Below, in pieces: positions 44,662 to 54,577 of a DNA stretch of 64,000 nucleotides. Made by a program: the position numbers and the translations under genes. The first letter of the stretch is position 1. Every line of letters begins with the position of its first letter. This stretch comes from Pleurodeles waltl (taxonomy: Eukaryota; Chordata; Amphibia; Caudata; Salamandridae), in the NCBI RefSeq assembly GCF_031143425.1, contig NC_090441.1:219910928-219974927 (forward strand), written 5' to 3'. A model generated the notes under the pieces. That model did not search any database, was not told the DNA's origin, and saw nothing but the letters and a program-made list of their open reading frames with translations.

Positions 44662-47600
44662 TGTAGGAGGCTGGACTGGCTTGTAGTGAGTACCAAGGGG
44701 TACTTGCACCTTGCACCAGGCCCAGTTATCCCTTATTAGTGTATAGGGTGTCTAGCAGCTTAGGCTGATAGATAATGGTAGCTTAGCAGAGCAGCTTAGG
44801 CTGAACTAGGAGACGTGTGAAGCTACTACAGTACCACTTAGTGTCATATGCACAATATCATAAGAAAACACAATACACAGTTATACTAAAAATAAAGGTA
44901 CTTTATTTTTATGACAATATGCCAAAGTATCTTAGAGTGTACCCTCAGTGAGAGGATAGGAAATATACACAAGATATATATACACAATAGCAAAAATATG
45001 CAGTATAGTCTTAGAAAACAGTGCAAACAATGTATAGTTACAATAGGATGCAATGGGGAAACATAGGGATAGGGGCAACACAAACCATATACTCCAGAAG
45101 TGGAATGCGAACCACGAATGGACCCCAAACCTATGTGACCTTGTAGAGGGTCGCTGGGACTATTAGAAAATAGTGAGAGTTAGTAAAATAACCCACCCCA
45201 AGACCCTGAAAAGTGAGTGCAAAGTGCACCAAAGTTCCCCTAAGGACAAAATAGTCGTGTTAGAGGGAGAATGCAAGGAAAACACAAATCAGCAATGCAA
45301 CAACGATGGATTCCTGTCTGAAGGTACCTGTGGAGCAAGGGGACCAAGTCCAAAAGTCACAAGCAGCTCGGAGATGGGCAGATGCCCAAGAAATGCCAGC
45401 GGTTGGTGCAAAGAAGCTCTTACTAGGCTGAAGAACTGTGAATACTGCAGGAACGACAAGGGCTAGAGACTTTCCCTTTGGAGGATGGATACCCCACGCC
45501 TTGGAGAGTCGTGCAGAAGTGTTTTCCCGCCGGATGGACGCCAACAAGCCTTGCTACACGCAAATCGTGCGTTTGGCGTTTTTGGACGCTGCTGGGGCCC
45601 AGGAGGGACCAGGAGGTCGCAAATTGGACCTGCAGAGAGAGGGGACGTCGAGCAAGACAAGGAGCCCTCACTGAAGCAGGTAGCACCCGGAGAAGTGCCA
45701 GAAACAGGCACTACGAGGATGCGTGAAACGGTGCTCGCCGAAGTTGCACAAAGGAGTCCCACGTCGCCGGAGACCAACTTAGAAAGTCGTGCAATGCAGG
45801 TTAGAGTGCCGTGGACCCAGGCTTGGCTGTGCACGAAGGATTTCCGCCGGAAGTGCACAGGGGCCGGAGAAGCTTGCAAAGTCGCGGTTCCCAGCAATGC
45901 AGCCCAGCGAGGTGAGGCAAGGACTTACCTCCACCAAACTTGGGCTGAAGAGTCACTGGACTGTGGGGGTCACTTGGACGGTGTCGCTGGATTCGAGGGA
46001 CCTCGCTCGTCGTGCTGAGAGGAGACCCAAGGGACCGGAGATGCAGCTTTTTGGTGCCTGCGGTTGCAGGGGGAAGATTCCGTCGACCCACGGGAGATTT
46101 CTTCGGAGCTTCTGGTGCAGAGAGGAGGCAGGCTACCCCCACAGCATGCACAAGCAGGAAAACAGTCGAGAAGGCGGCAGGATCAGCGTTACAGAGTTGC
46201 AGTAGTCGTCTTTGCTACTATGTTGCAGGTTTGCAGGCTTCCAGCGCGGTCAGCGGTCGATTCCTTATCAGAAGGTGAAGAGGGAGATGCAGAGGAACTC
46301 GGCTGAGCTCATGCATTCGTTATCTAAAGTTTCCCCAGAGACAGAGACCCTAAATAGCCAGAAAAGAGGGTTTGGCTACCTAGGAGAGAGGAAAGGCTAC
46401 TAACACCTGAAGGAGCCTATCAGCAGGAGTCTCTGACGTCACCTGGTGGCACTGGCCACTCAGAGCAGTCCAGTGTGCCAGCAGCACCTCTGTTTCCAAG
46501 ATGGCAGAGGTCTGGAGCACACTGGAGGAGCTCTGGACACCTCCCAGGGGAGGTGCAGGTCAGGGGAGTGGTCACTCCCCTTTCCTTTGTCCAGTTTCGC
46601 GCCAGAGCAGGGGCTAAGGGGTCCCTGAACCGGTGTAGACTGGCTTATGCAGAATTGGGCACATCTGTGCCCAACAAAGCATTTCCAGAGGCTGGGGGAG
46701 GCTACTCCTCCCCTGCCTTCACACCATTTTCCAAAGGGAGAGGGTGTCACACCCTCTCTCAGAGGAAGTTCTTTGTTCTGCCATCCTGGGCCAGGCCTGG
46801 CTGGACCCCAGGAGGGCAGCTGCCTGTCTGAGGGGTTGGCAGCAGCAGCAGCTGCAGTGAAACCCCAGGAAGGGCAGTCTGGCAGTACCAGGGTCTGTGC
46901 TACAGACCACTGGGATCATGGAATTGTACCAACAATGCCAGGATGGCATAGAGGGGGCAATTCCATGATCATAGACATGTTACATGGCCATATTCGGAGT
47001 TACCATGGTGAAGCTACATATAGGTAGTGACCTATATGTAGTGCACGCGTGTAATGGTGTCCCCGCACTCACAAAGTTCAGTGAATTGGCTCTGAACAAT
47101 GTGGGGGCACCTTGGCTAGTGCCAGGGTGCCCTCACACTAAGTAACTTTGCACCTAACCTTTACCAGGTAAAGGTTAGACATATAGGTGACTTATAAGTT
47201 ACTTAAGTGCAGTGTAAAATGGCTGTGAAATAACGTGGACGTTATTTCACTCAGGCTGCAGTGGCAGGCCTGTGTAAGAATTGTCAGAGCTCCCTATGGG
47301 TGGCAAAAGAAATGCTGCAGCCCATAGGGATCTCCTGGAACCCCAATACCCTGGGTACCTCAGTACCATATACTAGGGAATTATAAGGGTGTTCCAGTAA
47401 GCCAATGTAAATTGGTAAAAATGGTCACTAGCCTGTTAGTGACAATTTGAAAGTAATGAGAGAGCATAACCACTGAGGTTCTGGTTAGCAGAGCCTCAGT
47501 GAGACAGTTAGGCACCACACAGGGAACATATACATGCACACCTATGAGCACTGGGGCCCTGTGTGACAGGGTCCCAGTGACACATACATATAGGCCACAA

Positions 47601-47806
47601 ACCTATGAGCACTGGGGTCCTGACTAGCAGGATCCCAGTGACACATAACAACCATACTGAAAACATGGTGTTTTCACTATGAGCACTGAGGCCTGGCTAT
47701 CAGGATCCCAGTGAGACAGTGAAAACAGTGACAAACACCCTGACATACACTCACAAACAGGCCAAAAGTGGGGGTAACAAGGCTAGAAAGAGGCTACCTT
47801 CTCACA
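44662..47806 (-). repeat. 3' LTR of element B
   Basis: 3145 bp. Plus-strand ends tgtaggaggctggactgg and accttctcaca. Contains CRE tgacgtca (46434-46441), minus-strand TATA-like ctattta (46351-46357) and the palindromic aaaataaag/ctttatttt pair (about 44889-44910) that gives AATAAA on both strands. Short open frames in it are repeated in every LTR with stops and are not considered genes. Confidence 0.95.
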
Positions 47807-47822
47807 CAACCCCCCCCCAAAC
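47807..47822 (-). other. Polypurine tract of element B
   Basis: On the minus strand gtttggggggggg then ttg, directly before the 3' LTR. The same position in A (40021) and C (57830) has the same motif. Confidence 0.85.
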
Positions 47823-47836
47823 GAAGGACAATAAGG

Positions 47837-50494
47837 CTAACCTTGGCCAGTTGAGACTTTATTGTCTAAGTGGTGATAAGTAGAGAGTAGCTCTGCAATA
47901 GACTGGTTACTCCCTTTATCATCCACTATATGGTTACTTCCCTGTGGGGATGTAAACCACCCTGTTTGAAGTTTTTTAGCTAAGCAACAATGTGAAGATG
48001 TATTTTCAGAGTTTCTATCAGTAAGTTTTAGTTTAGAGCAGTGGGAATTGTCCACTGAACCTATTTGTAGTGATGGAAATGCCAGACAGGGATGCTGTCT
48101 CAGAAAAGCCATAGCTGGGCAAAAACTTTGTCCATCTGGCTGGAAGAGAGAACAGGGATGCTGTTTCTCTTGAGTTGGAGCAGGGCAGGGATGCTGTCCT
48201 ATGAGCTCCACACTAGGGCAGGGATGCTGTCCTAAGTGTTGTGAGGTAGTGCAGGGTTTCTGCACTAAAGTTTCTCTGGGAGGGTTGGAGGGATGCTCCA
48301 TGTTAACTAAAATGGTGCTGTTTTTCTCACCAATGTTAGTTATCCCACAGAGAGGTACTTCCACCTCAGGGAGTCTAGCTTTGCCAGCTGATGATTCCCT
48401 TGGAACAGGTGCCACCCCAGGAGAGGTTTCTCCCACCACAGGAATAGTATCCTGAATGGTAGGGTGGTTAGGGGATACTGTGATACCCTTTTTACCTGTT
48501 GATGGAGAGGGATCCTGAGTTTTCAGGCCTTCTCTCCTTTGCTTTTTCATTTCACTTGAAATGAGAGGGAACAATTCCTCAGGGATGCCCAGCATGGCTG
48601 CATGGGCATAAAACTCTACATCAGCCCAACCTGAGGCCTCTAGGTCATTACCTAAGAGACAGTCTACAGGTAAGCTAGGTGATACCACCACCTGCTTAGG
48701 GCCAGTAACTCCACCCCAACTAAACTGAATTATAGCTAAGGGAAGAAACTTAGTGGAGTTATGGACATCAATAATCTTATATTGTTGTCCAATGATGTGT
48801 TGTTCAGGAGGCACTAGGTTTTCAGTCACCAAAGTGAAACTGGCACCTGTGTCCCTGTAGGCCAAGGCCTCAACACCATTTATTGAAACTGTCTGCCTGT
48901 ACTTATCCATTGTAAGGGGACAAGCAGCCAGTGTGGCAAGGCCAATGCCACTAGGTGTGACAGAAACTGTCTTGGGACTGATTACATCAGTTTCCACTAT
49001 GGACCCATAAGTGAACCCAACTACACCCTTTGCTTGACTGTTGCCAGCAGTCCCACCACTAGTACCACTACTGCTAGGGGCACTAGAGCTTGATGTATTA
49101 GTGGTGGTAGGCTCAGGGGGTTTACCTGGACAGGACTTATCCCCTGGCCTATGGCCTCTATTTTTACACACAAAGCACCAAGGCTTTTTAATGTGTGCAG
49201 GTTGGGAAGAAGAGGAAGAATTTGTTTTATCCCCACCCTCTGAAGAGTGTTTAAGATTTGAAGTGGGATCTTTGGTTTTACCCTTATCCCCATGCTTATC
49301 TTGAGATTTTTCACCATCTTTCTTCTTATTGCCATCTTTGTCACCCCCTGTATGAACTTTTCTGTTCACCCTTGTTCTGACCCATTTGTCTGCCTTCTTT
49401 CCCAATTCTTGGGGAGAGGTCAGATCAGAGTCTACTAGGTACTGGTGCAACAAATCAGACACACAATTATTAAGTATATGCTCTCTCAGGATTGTGTTAT
49501 ACAGGCTTTCATAATCAGTAACTTTACTGCCATGTAACCACCCCTCCAAGGCCTTCACTGCCTGGTCAATGAAATCAACCCAGTCTTGTGAAGACTCCTT
49601 TTTGGTCTCTCTGAACTTTATCCTGTACTGTTCAGTGGTTAAGCCATAACCATCCAGGAGTGCATTCTTAAGAACTGTAAAATTATTGGCATCACTTTCT
49701 TTCACAGTAAGGAGTCTATCCCTACCCTTTCCACTAAATGATAGCCATAGGATAGCAGCCCACTGCTTTTGAGGGACATCCTGTACAGCACAGGCCCTCT
49801 CAAGTGCAGCAAACCACTTGTTAATGTCATCCCCCTCCTTGTAAGGGGGAACTATCTTGTGCAGATTCCTGGAATCATGCTCTTTTGCAGGATGACTATG
49901 GGGAATACTGCTGCTGCCACCATGGGTTTCTAAACCCAACTTCTGTCTTTCCCTCTCTATTTCTAAAGACTGTCTATCTAAATCCAGCTGTTGCTTCTTG
50001 AGCTTCAGTCTGGTTTGTTCCACTCTCAATCTATTGAGCTCCCTTTCTAACAATCTGTCATCAGGGTGGGTGGGAGGGACATTTCTAGATACAGAGGTAT
50101 GATGGGAATGAACAGAAGGAGACCTGTCCCTTACAGAGGGCACCCTAACAGCTTGGCTACCAGTATAATGTGAGAGCACACCATTAGTATGGTGTGATTC
50201 AACCTCTGTACCAACTATGCTAGACTGTCTAGTAATGGGCAGGCTGAGAAGTTTCTTTCCTGAACCTTTTCCTGGGGGAGTCCCTGGATCAGATTGAGAA
50301 CCATTAGCTACTTTTTCTACAGATTGGGCACTTATGGCCTTATCCTGTACTCTAAGCATATTAATTAACAGTTCTAAAGAAGGATTCTTCCCTACACTCA
50401 AACCTCTCTCTATGCAGAGACTCCTTGCTCCTTTCCAGCTAAGGTGATCATATGCAAGTTTGGACAGTTCAACATTTTGGCCTGTGCCAGACAT
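47837..50494 (-). CDS. gag-pro: Gag-protease polyprotein of element B (Gmr1-like, SCAN-related capsid)
   Basis: 885 codons, intact. Residues ~12-46 form two helices around IERGLSVGK, resembling a SAP-like fold (tentative). Residues 145-187 are a charged coiled coil. Residues ~210-375 are the capsid; 290-372 (from YRIKF through LEGWL and LREHILNNC to WVRTR) match the layout of the SCAN domain, known to descend from Gmr1-like Gag. A zinc knuckle has C440, C443, H448 and C455, i.e. C-X2-C-X4-H-X6-C with a longer last spacer than usual. The protease has DTGA at 548-551 and LLGND at 613-617. The last ~235 residues carry repeated QHPCP words and end STYHHLDNKVSTGQG, like the RNase H tail of A. The ATG at 50494 is the first Met and matches the gag start of element A. 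Confidence 0.93.
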   Translation of the reverse strand: MSGTGQNVELSKLAYDHLSWKGARSLCIERGLSVGKNPSLELLINMLRVQDKAISAQSVEKVANGSQSDPGTPPGKGSGKKLLSLPITRQSSIVGTEVESHHTNGVLSHYTGSQAVRVPSVRDRSPSVHSHHTSVSRNVPPTHPDDRLLERELNRLRVEQTRLKLKKQQLDLDRQSLEIERERQKLGLETHGGSSSIPHSHPAKEHDSRNLHKIVPPYKEGDDINKWFAALERACAVQDVPQKQWAAILWLSFSGKGRDRLLTVKESDANNFTVLKNALLDGYGLTTEQYRIKFRETKKESSQDWVDFIDQAVKALEGWLHGSKVTDYESLYNTILREHILNNCVSDLLHQYLVDSDLTSPQELGKKADKWVRTRVNRKVHTGGDKDGNKKKDGEKSQDKHGDKGKTKDPTSNLKHSSEGGDKTNSSSSSQPAHIKKPWCFVCKNRGHRPGDKSCPGKPPEPTTTNTSSSSAPSSSGTSGGTAGNSQAKGVVGFTYGSIVETDVISPKTVSVTPSGIGLATLAACPLTMDKYRQTVSINGVEALAYRDTGASFTLVTENLVPPEQHIIGQQYKIIDVHNSTKFLPLAIIQFSWGGVTGPKQVVVSPSLPVDCLLGNDLEASGWADVEFYAHAAMLGIPEELFPLISSEMKKQRREGLKTQDPSPSTGKKGITVSPNHPTIQDTIPVVGETSPGVAPVPRESSAGKARLPEVEVPLCGITNIGEKNSTILVNMEHPSNPPRETLVQKPCTTSQHLGQHPCPSVELIGQHPCPAPTQEKQHPCSLFQPDGQSFCPAMAFLRQHPCLAFPSLQIGSVDNSHCSKLKLTDRNSENTSSHCCLAKKLQTGWFTSPQGSNHIVDDKGSNQSIAELLSTYHHLDNKVSTGQG

Positions 50495-50764
50495 TTTTAG
50501 AGAGAGTTAAAGTGATAGACAAAGAGAAAAAAGTTTTCAGAACTTTTTGGAAAGACAGAAATAAAACTTTTTAAACTTTTAAGAACTTTTTGAAAGTTTA
50601 GTAGTACTTTTCAGCACTTAGAAAAGAGTGAAAAGAGGAAATGCAAAACTTTTTGGCTATGTGTATATACACTGACCTTGTTTTGTATATTTTTCTCTTA
50701 TGAAAAGTACAATGACAAGAGTGGTAAGTAGTCTCAAGCACTTATCCCACCACTGCACAACCAA
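50495..50764 (-). other. Leader of element B with putative primer-binding site
   Basis: 270 bp between the 5' LTR and the gag ATG, rich in repeated aacttttt/aagttt words. The bases next to the LTR on the minus strand read ttggttgtgcagtggtggga. They could pair with a tRNA ending CCA; the best idea is a leucine tRNA, with mismatches. Confidence 0.6.
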
Positions 50765-53700
50765 TGTAGGAGGCTGGACTGGCTTGTAGTGAGTACCAAG
50801 GGGTACTTGCACCTTGCACCAGGCCCAGTTATCCCTTATTAGTGTATAGGGTGTCTAGCAGCTTAGGCTGATAGATAATGGTAGCTTAGCAGAGCAGCTT
50901 AGGCTGAACTAGGAGACGTGTGAAGCTACTACAGTACCACTTAGTGTCATATGCACAATATCATAAGAAAACACAATACACAGTTATACTAAAAATAAAG
51001 GTACTTTATTTTTATGACAATATGCCAAAGTATCTTAGAGTGTACCCTCAGTGAGAGGATAGGAAATATACACAAGATATATATACACAATAGCAAAAAT
51101 ATGCAGTATAGTCTTAGAAAACAGTGCAAACAATGTATAGTTACAATAGGATGCAATGGGGAAACATAGGGATAGGGGCAACACAAACCATATACTCCAG
51201 AAGTGGAATGCGAACCACGAATGGACCCCAAACCTATGTGACCTTGTAGAGGGTCGCTGGGACTATTAGAAAATAGTGAGAGTTAGTAAAATAACCCACC
51301 CCAAGACCCTGAAAAGTGAGTGCAAAGTGCACCAAAGTTCCCCTAAGGACAAAATAGTCGTGTTAGAGGGAGAATGCAAGGAAAACACAAATCAGCAATG
51401 CAACAACGATGGATTCCTGTCTGAAGGTACCTGTGGAGCAAGGGGACCAAGTCCAAAAGTCACAAGCAGCTCGGAGATGGGCAGATGCCCAAGAAATGCC
51501 AGCGGTTGGTGCAAAGAAGCTCTTACTAGGCTGAAGAACTGTGAATACTGCAGGAACGACAAGGGCTAGAGACTTTCCCTTTGGAGGATGGATACCCCAC
51601 GCCTTGGAGAGTCGTGCAGAAGTGTTTTCCCGCCGGATGGACGCCAACAAGCCTTGCTACACGCAAATCGTGCGTTTGGCGTTTTTGGACGCTGCTGGGG
51701 CCCAGGAGGGACCAGGAGGTCGCAAATTGGACCTGCAGAGAGAGGGGACGTCGAGCAAGACAAGGAGCCCTCACTGAAGCAGGTAGCACCCGGAGAAGTG
51801 CCAGAAACAGGCACTACGAGGATGCGTGAAACGGTGCTCGCCGAAGTTGCACAAAGGAGTCCCACGTCGCCGGAGACCAACTTAGAAAGTCGTGCAATGC
51901 AGGTTAGAGTGCCGTGGACCCAGGCTTGGCTGTGCACGAAGGATTTCCGCCGGAAGTGCACAGGGGCCGGAGAAGCTTGCAAAGTCGCGGTTCCCAGCAA
52001 TGCAGCCCAGCGAGGTGAGGCAAGGACTTACCTCCACCAAACTTGGGCTGAAGAGTCACTGGACTGTGGGGGTCACTTGGACGGTGTCGCTGGATTCGAG
52101 GGACCTCGCTCGTCGTGCTGAGAGGAGACCCAAGGGACCGGAGATGCAGCTTTTTGGTGCCTGCGGTTGCAGGGGGAAGATTCCGTCGACCCACGGGAGA
52201 TTTCTTCGGAGCTTCTGGTGCAGAGAGGAGGCAGGCTACCCCCACAGCATGCACAAGCAGGAAAACAGTCGAGAAGGCGGCAGGATCAGCGTTACAGAGT
52301 TGCAGTAGTCGTCTTTGCTACTATGTTGCAGGTTTGCAGGCTTCCAGCGCGGTCAGCGGTCGATTCCTTATCAGAAGGTGAAGAGGGAGATGCAGAGGAA
52401 CTCGGCTGAGCTCATGCATTCGTTATCTAAAGTTTCCCCAGAGACAGAGACCCTAAATAGCCAGAAAAGAGGGTTTGGCTACCTAGGAGAGAGGAAAGGC
52501 TACTAACACCTGAAGGAGCCTATCAGCAGGAGTCTCTGACGTCACCTGGTGGCACTGGCCACTCAGAGCAGTCCAGTGTGCCAGCAGCACCTCTGTTTCC
52601 AAGATGGCAGAGGTCTGGAGCACACTGGAGGAGCTCTGGACACCTCCCAGGGGAGGTGCAGGTCAGGGGAGTGGTCACTCCCCTTTCCTTTGTCCAGTTT
52701 CGCGCCAGAGCAGGGGCTAAGGGGTCCCTGAACCGGTGTAGACTGGCTTATGCAGAATTGGGCACATCTGTGCCCAACAAAGCATTTCCAGAGGCTGGGG
52801 GAGGCTACTCCTCCCCTGCCTTCACACCATTTTCCAAAGGGAGAGGGTGTCACACCCTCTCTCAGAGGAAGTTCTTTGTTCTGCCATCCTGGGCCAGGCC
52901 TGGCTGGACCCCAGGAGGGCAGCTGCCTGTCTGAGGGGTTGGCAGCAGCAGCAGCTGCAGTGAAACCCCAGGAAGGGCAGTCTGGCAGTACCAGGGTCTG
53001 TGCTACAGACCACTGGGATCATGGAATTGTACCAACAATGCCAGGATGGCATAGAGGGGGCAATTCCATGATCATAGACATGTTACATGGCCATATTCGG
53101 AGTTACCATGGTGAAGCTACATATAGGTAGTGACCTATATGTAGTGCACGCGTGTAATGGTGTCCCCGCACTCACAAAGTTCAGTGAATTGGCTCTGAAC
53201 AATGTGGGGGCACCTTGGCTAGTGCCAGGGTGCCCTCACACTAAGTAACTTTGCACCTAACCTTTACCAGGTAAAGGTTAGACATATAGGTGACTTATAA
53301 GTTACTTAAGTGCAGTGTAAAATGGCTGTGAAATAACGTGGACGTTATTTCACTCAGGCTGCAGTGGCAGGCCTGTGTAAGAATTGTCAGAGCTCCCTAT
53401 GGGTGGCAAAAGAAATGCTGCAGCCCATAGGGATCTCCTGGAACCCCAATACCCTGGGTACCTCAGTACCATATACTAGGGAATTATAAGGGTGTTCCAG
53501 TAAGCCAATGTAAATTGGTAAAAATGGTCACTAGCCTGTTAGTGACAATTTGAAAGTAATGAGAGAGCATAACCACTGAGGTTCTGGTTAGCAGAGCCTC
53601 AGTGAGACAGTTAGGCACCACACAGGGAACATATACATGCACACCTATGAGCACTGGGGCCCTGTGTGACAGGGTCCCAGTGACACATACATATAGGCCA

Positions 53701-53909
53701 CAAACCTATGAGCACTGGGGTCCTGACTAGCAGGATCCCAGTGACACATAACAACCATACTGAAAACATGGTGTTTTCACTATGAGCACTGAGGCCTGGC
53801 TATCAGGATCCCAGTGAGACAGTGAAAACAGTGACAAACACCCTGACATACACTCACAAACAGGCCAAAAGTGGGGGTAACAAGGCTAGAAAGAGGCTAC
53901 CTTCTCACA
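50765..53909 (-). repeat. 5' LTR of element B
   Basis: 3145 bp, displaced 6103 bp from the 3' LTR and apparently identical in all stretches compared, including every open frame. CRE at 52537-52544. Followed by ATGAG. Confidence 0.95.
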
Positions 53910-54052
53910 ATGAGCATATTAACTAACAGTTCTCTTGAGGGATTCTTCCCTACCCCTAAACCTCTTTCAATGCAGAGACTCCTTGCTCCCTTCCAGCTAA
54001 GGTGGTCATAAGCAACGTTGGTCAGATCAACAGTTTGACCTGTACCAGACAT
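53910..54052 (-). pseudogene. gag: Element A gag, N-terminal codons
   Basis: Starts at the ATG on the minus strand at 54050-54052 and reads AYDHLSWKGARS, CIERGLGVGKNPS, as in element B. It is cut at 53914 by element B and continues at 44661. The first five bases are the duplicated ATGAG. Confidence 0.9.
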
Positions 54053-54319
54053 TATAGAAAAGGTTTAAGGGACAGAAAAAGAAAGAAAAAGTTTCAGAAC
54101 TTTTTAAAGAACAGAAAAAAACTTTTTCAACTTTTAAGAACTTTTTGAAAGTTTTAGAGGTACTTTTCAGCACTTAGCAAAGGAGTAAGAGAAGAAAAGC
54201 AAATTTTTGGTTAGGTGTACATACACTGAACTTGTTTTGTATATTTTTCTCTTATGAAAAGTACAAAATGACAAAGTGGTAAGTAGTTGCAAGTACTTAT
54301 CCCACCGCTGCACAACCAA
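54053..54319 (-). other. Leader of element A with putative primer-binding site
   Basis: Similar to the leader of B (repeated aacttttt words). Next to the LTR the minus strand reads ttggttgtgcagcggtggga. Its inner part is complementary to the cccaccgctgc end known from leucine tRNAs, but the bases next to the CCA do not match perfectly. Confidence 0.6.
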
Positions 54320-54577
54320 TGTAGGAGGCTGGCCTGGCTTGTAGTGAGTACCAAGGGGTACTTACACCTTGCACCAGGTCCAGGTCCAGGTATCCCTTAT
54401 TAGTGTAGAGGGGTGTCTAGCAGCTTAGGCTGATAGAAAAGGTAGCTTAGCAGACCAGCTTAGGCTGAACTAGGAGGCGTGTAAGGCTCCTACTATACCA
54501 CTGGTGTCACATGCACAATATCATAAGAAAACACAATACACAGATATACTAAAAATAAAGGTACTTTATTTTTATGA
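54320..54577 (-). repeat. Truncated 5' LTR of element A (first 258 bp on plus strand)
   Basis: Matches 37039-37296. It breaks off at tttatttttatga, where a new tgtaggagg start begins. Confidence 0.9.

Larger units (their letters stand above)
44662..53909 (-). mobile_element. Non-autonomous Gmr1-like LTR retrotransposon B (young, complete)
   Basis: 9248 bp with two LTRs of exactly 3145 bp in which I noticed no difference, a perfect 5-bp duplication, a polypurine tract (47807-47822), a primer-binding region (50742-50764) and one intact 885-codon gag-protease gene. The 2958-bp internal region has no room for integrase, RT or RNase H. Those domains are present in the related elements A and C, and the protein's last residues resemble the end of their RNase H, so B looks like an internal-deletion derivative with new filler. 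It would need enzymes in trans. Confidence 0.92.
37039..54577 (-). mobile_element. Gmr1-like LTR retrotransposon A (decayed, hosts element B)
   Basis: Minus-strand Ty3/gypsy element. From its 3' end: 3' LTR 37039-40020, polypurine tract 40021-40034, RNase H, RT, integrase, protease, gag (to 54052, interrupted by element B at 44662-53909), leader 54056-54319 and the first 258 bp of a 5' LTR (54320-54577). The protein order along the element is Gag-PR-IN-RT-RH, with integrase upstream of RT. Ordinary Ty3/gypsy elements have RT-RH-IN; the altered order is the hallmark of Gmr1-like elements. Several frameshifts, a stop in integrase, an RT deletion and a MITE insertion show it is inactive. Confidence 0.92.

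Noticed and set aside
45173..46831. Open frames of 80-177 codons inside the Gmr1-like LTRs
   Set aside because: They overlap in several frames, resemble no protein, and are altered by indels in other LTR copies.
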